A stretch of DNA of 64,000 bases from Lachnospiraceae bacterium. Its GTDB lineage: Bacteria; Bacillota; Clostridia; Lachnospirales; Lachnospiraceae. Shown one piece after another: positions 61,488-64,000 of this stretch. A model generated the notes under the pieces. It saw only the letters and a program-made list of their open reading frames with translations, was not told the DNA's origin and did not search any database. The position numbers were made by a program, and so were the translations under genes. Positions within the stretch are counted from its first letter, which is position 1. Each line of letters opens with the position of its first letter. The stretch covers positions 58,996-122,995 of the forward strand of contig JAGKTQ010000001.1 of the NCBI GenBank assembly GCA_021153325.1. Direction: 5' to 3'.

Positions 61488-64000
61488 ATGGCAAAATGGG
61501 TTTACTTATTTAGCGAAGGTAACGCTAACATGCGTGAGCTTCTCGGTGGTAAAGGTGCAAACCTTGCAGAAATGACAAACCTCGGACTTCCAGTTCCTCA
61601 GGGCTTCACAATTACAACAGAAGCTTGTACACAGTACTATGAAGATGGAAGACAGATTAATGACGAAATTCAGGCACAGATTAATGAGTACATTGGTAAG
61701 ATGGAAGAAATCACTGGTAAAAAATTCGGTGATCTTGAAAATCCTCTTCTTGTATCCGTTCGTTCCGGTGCAAGAGCATCCATGCCTGGTATGATGGATA
61801 CTATTCTTAACCTTGGTCTTAACGAAGAAGTAGTTGAAGTAGTTGCTAAGAAAACAGGTAACGAAAGATGGGCTCGTGACTGCTACAGAAGATTTATCCA
61901 GATGTATTCTGACGTAGTTATGGAAGTTGGTAAAAAATACTTCGAAGAATTAATCGATAAAATGAAAGCTGACAGAGGCGTTACACAGGACGTTGATCTT
62001 ACAGCTGAAGATTTAAAAGAATTAGCAAATCAGTTCAAAGCTGAATACAAATCCAAAATTGGTGAAGACTTCCCAGATGATCCTAAGGAACAGTTAATGG
62101 GTGCTGTTAAAGCCGTATTCCGTTCTTGGGACAACCCACGTGCAAACGTATATCGTCGTGACAACGATATTCCATATTCTTGGGGTACAGCTGTTAACGT
62201 ACAGGAAATGGCATTTGGTAACTGGTCTGATGAATCCGGTACAGGTGTTGCCTTCACAAGAGATCCTGCTACAGGCGAAAAGAAACTTATGGGTGAGTTC
62301 TTAATCAATGCTCAGGGTGAAGACGTAGTTGCTGGTGTTCGTACACCTCAGCCAATCGCTGCATTAGCAGAAGTTATGCCAGAAGTTTACGAGCAGTTCA
62401 CACAGGTTTGTGCAACTCTTGAAAACCACTACAGAGATATGCAGGACATGGAATTTACTATCCAGGATAGAAAATTATACATGTTACAGACACGTAATGG
62501 TAAGAGAACAGCTCAGGCTGCATTAAAGATTGCTTGTGATTTAGTAGACGAAGGAATGAGAACAGAAGAAGAAGCTGTTGCAATGATCGATCCTCGTAAC
62601 TTAGATACATTATTACATCCACAGTTTGATGCTGCTGCTTTAAAAGCTGCTACACCAATGGGTAAAGGTCTTGGAGCTTCTCCAGGTGCTGCTTGCGGTA
62701 AAGTTGTATTTACAGCAGACGATGCAGTTGCATGGGCTGAAAGAGGAGAAAAAGTCGTATTAGTACGTCTTGAGACATCCCCAGAAGATATCACTGGTAT
62801 GAAAGCTGCTCAGGGTATCTTAACAGTTCGTGGTGGTATGACATCTCACGCAGCTGTAGTTGCTCGTGGTATGGGTACTTGCTGTGTATCCGGATGCGGC
62901 GATATCGCTATGGACGAAGAAAACAAGAAATTTACATTAGCTGGCAAGACATTTACAGAAGGTTCTGAAATCTCTATCGATGGTACAACAGGTAACATCT
63001 ACGAAGGATTAATCCCTACAGTTGATGCTACAATCGCTGGTGAATTTGGAAGAATCATGGCTTGGGCTGATAAATATCGTACATTAAAAGTTAGAACAAA
63101 TGCTGATACACCAGCAGATGCTAAAAAAGCTCGTGAACTTGGTGCAGAAGGTATCGGTCTTTGCCGTACAGAGCATATGTTCTTTGAAGAAGACAGAATC
63201 GCAGCATTCCGTGAAATGATCTGTTCTGATACAGTAGAAGAAAGAGAAGCTGCATTAGAGAAGATTCTTCCTTATCAGCAGGGAGACTTCGAAGCATTAT
63301 ATGAAGCTTTGGAAGGTAACCCAGTTACTATCCGTTTCTTAGATCCGCCACTTCATGAGTTCGTTCCTACTGAAGAAGCTGACATTAAGAAACTTGCTGA
63401 TGCTCAGGGTAAATCTGTAGAAGAAATCAAGACAATCATCAACTCCTTACATGAGTTCAACCCAATGATGGGACACAGAGGATGCCGTCTTGCTGTTACT
63501 TATCCTGAAATCGCTAAAATGCAGACAAAAGCTGTTATCCGTGCAGCTATCAACGTACAGAAAGCTCATGCAGACTGGACAGTAAAACCAGAAATCATGA
63601 TTCCGCTTGTATGTGAAGTAAAAGAATTAAAATATGTTAAGAAAGTTGTTGTTGAAACAGCAGATGCTGAAATCGCAGCAGCAGGTGTTAACCTTGAATA
63701 CGAAGTAGGTACAATGATCGAAATTCCTAGAGCAGCTCTTACAGCTGATGAAATCGCTACAGAAGCTGACTTCTTCTGCTTCGGTACAAACGACTTAACA
63801 CAGATGACATTCGGATTCTCTCGTGATGATGCTGGTAAGTTCTTAGATGCTTACTATGATACAAAGATCTTCGAGAACGATCCGTTTGCAAAACTTGATC
63901 AGACAGGTGTTGGTAAGTTAATGGAAACATCCATTAAACTTGGAAAACCGGTTAATCCTAACCTTCACATTGGTATCTGTGGTGAGCACGGTGGAGATCC
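61488..64000 (+). CDS. ppdK: Pyruvate phosphate dikinase (3' end beyond window)
   Basis: 837 codons of an expected roughly 875 are present; the frame is open to the window edge. Pyruvate + ATP + Pi interconverts with PEP + AMP + PPi, a glycolytic/gluconeogenic step common in anaerobic Clostridia. Start MAKWVYLFSEGNANMRELLGGKGANLAEM (ATP-grasp domain), phosphohistidine swivel GGMTSHAAVVARGMG with His at residue 454, and the PEP/pyruvate barrel with LCRTEHMF, NPMMGHRGCRL, GTNDLTQM and catalytic Cys831 in ICGEHGGDP right at the end. CAAGGAGAAAAAG precedes the ATG. Codons are biased (GGT, GCT, CTT, GTT), which suggests high expression. Confidence 0.97.
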   Translation, partial: MAKWVYLFSEGNANMRELLGGKGANLAEMTNLGLPVPQGFTITTEACTQYYEDGRQINDEIQAQINEYIGKMEEITGKKFGDLENPLLVSVRSGARASMPGMMDTILNLGLNEEVVEVVAKKTGNERWARDCYRRFIQMYSDVVMEVGKKYFEELIDKMKADRGVTQDVDLTAEDLKELANQFKAEYKSKIGEDFPDDPKEQLMGAVKAVFRSWDNPRANVYRRDNDIPYSWGTAVNVQEMAFGNWSDESGTGVAFTRDPATGEKKLMGEFLINAQGEDVVAGVRTPQPIAALAEVMPEVYEQFTQVCATLENHYRDMQDMEFTIQDRKLYMLQTRNGKRTAQAALKIACDLVDEGMRTEEEAVAMIDPRNLDTLLHPQFDAAALKAATPMGKGLGASPGAACGKVVFTADDAVAWAERGEKVVLVRLETSPEDITGMKAAQGILTVRGGMTSHAAVVARGMGTCCVSGCGDIAMDEENKKFTLAGKTFTEGSEISIDGTTGNIYEGLIPTVDATIAGEFGRIMAWADKYRTLKVRTNADTPADAKKARELGAEGIGLCRTEHMFFEEDRIAAFREMICSDTVEEREAALEKILPYQQGDFEALYEALEGNPVTIRFLDPPLHEFVPTEEADIKKLADAQGKSVEEIKTIINSLHEFNPMMGHRGCRLAVTYPEIAKMQTKAVIRAAINVQKAHADWTVKPEIMIPLVCEVKELKYVKKVVVETADAEIAAAGVNLEYEVGTMIEIPRAALTADEIATEADFFCFGTNDLTQMTFGFSRDDAGKFLDAYYDTKIFENDPFAKLDQTGVGKLMETSIKLGKPVNPNLHIGICGEHGGD

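Noticed and set aside
61325..61513. Small frame in the ppdK leader
   Set aside because: It overlaps the ppdK start in another frame and has no ribosome binding site.

Overview
The window is ordinary-looking chromosome from a low-GC, endospore-type Clostridia, most likely a Lachnospiraceae gut bacterium (Blautia/Dorea/Ruminococcus-like; the genus cannot be fixed by eye). The reasons are the dnaG-rpoD-trmK-Nif3 gene order, a class A RNase P RNA, two tryptophan T-box leaders, a pyrB-pyrI pair, a SufC/SufB-only Fe-S system, pyruvate phosphate dikinase, and a block of large proteins that resemble the Lachnospiraceae DUF5716/DUF5717 families. There is no prophage, complete insertion sequence, CRISPR array, rRNA or tRNA. 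Most genes lie on the + strand.

Layout. 1-4.9 kb: end of dnaG, rpoD, trmK, a Nif3/DUF34 protein, a TGS-uridine kinase-like protein, then rnpB. 5-9.7 kb: a secreted serine protease, then a metal-linked cluster with two CobW-type GTPases (one with a His/Cys tandem-repeat tail), a lipoprotein and an S4-domain YlmH-like protein. 9.7-11.5 kb: a CmpB-type membrane protein and a PHP phosphoesterase. 11.7-14.8 kb: a Trp T-box and a TrpXYZ-like ABC transporter. 14.8-17.9 kb: pyrI, pyrB and a nitroreductase on the - strand, then a small PH-domain protein and a second CmpB-like protein. 18-22.1 kb: a folate operon (folC, folE, HD protein, folP, folB-folK). 22.1-23.6 kb: a second Trp T-box and a lone trpD. 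23.7-29.1 kb: an ABC exporter, a truncated SDR gene, a beta-CASP nuclease, thyA and folA.

29.1-35.6 kb: a 170-nt nested palindromic element, ilvE, a SpoIID/peptidoglycan-binding protein with a possible sigma-K promoter, SufC/SufB-like genes, and a GntR-regulated ABC transporter. 35.7-42.7 kb: a four-gene operon of unknown function (1191-aa helical protein, degenerate Hsp70/actin-fold protein, TPR protein, two-TM coiled-coil protein). This is the best candidate for an undescribed system. 42.8-46.4 kb: purC-purF-purB. 46.5-54.7 kb: a DUF5050-like protein, pheA, a DUF815 ATPase, ppx, ppk, maf and a small acidic protein. 54.8-61 kb: a PHP protein and an ABC-F ATPase on the - strand, then a membrane GDPD, an amidase, a lipoprotein and a broken kinase-like gene. 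61.1 kb to the end: ppdK, cut off at the window edge just past its catalytic Cys.

Together the genes cover housekeeping transcription, one-carbon/folate/thymidylate synthesis, purine and pyrimidine synthesis, tryptophan acquisition, Phe and branched-chain amino acid metabolism, polyphosphate turnover, and several uncharacterised envelope-linked functions. Gene starts were chosen from visible Shine-Dalgarno sequences. Family names are recalled from motifs and not confirmed by database search.
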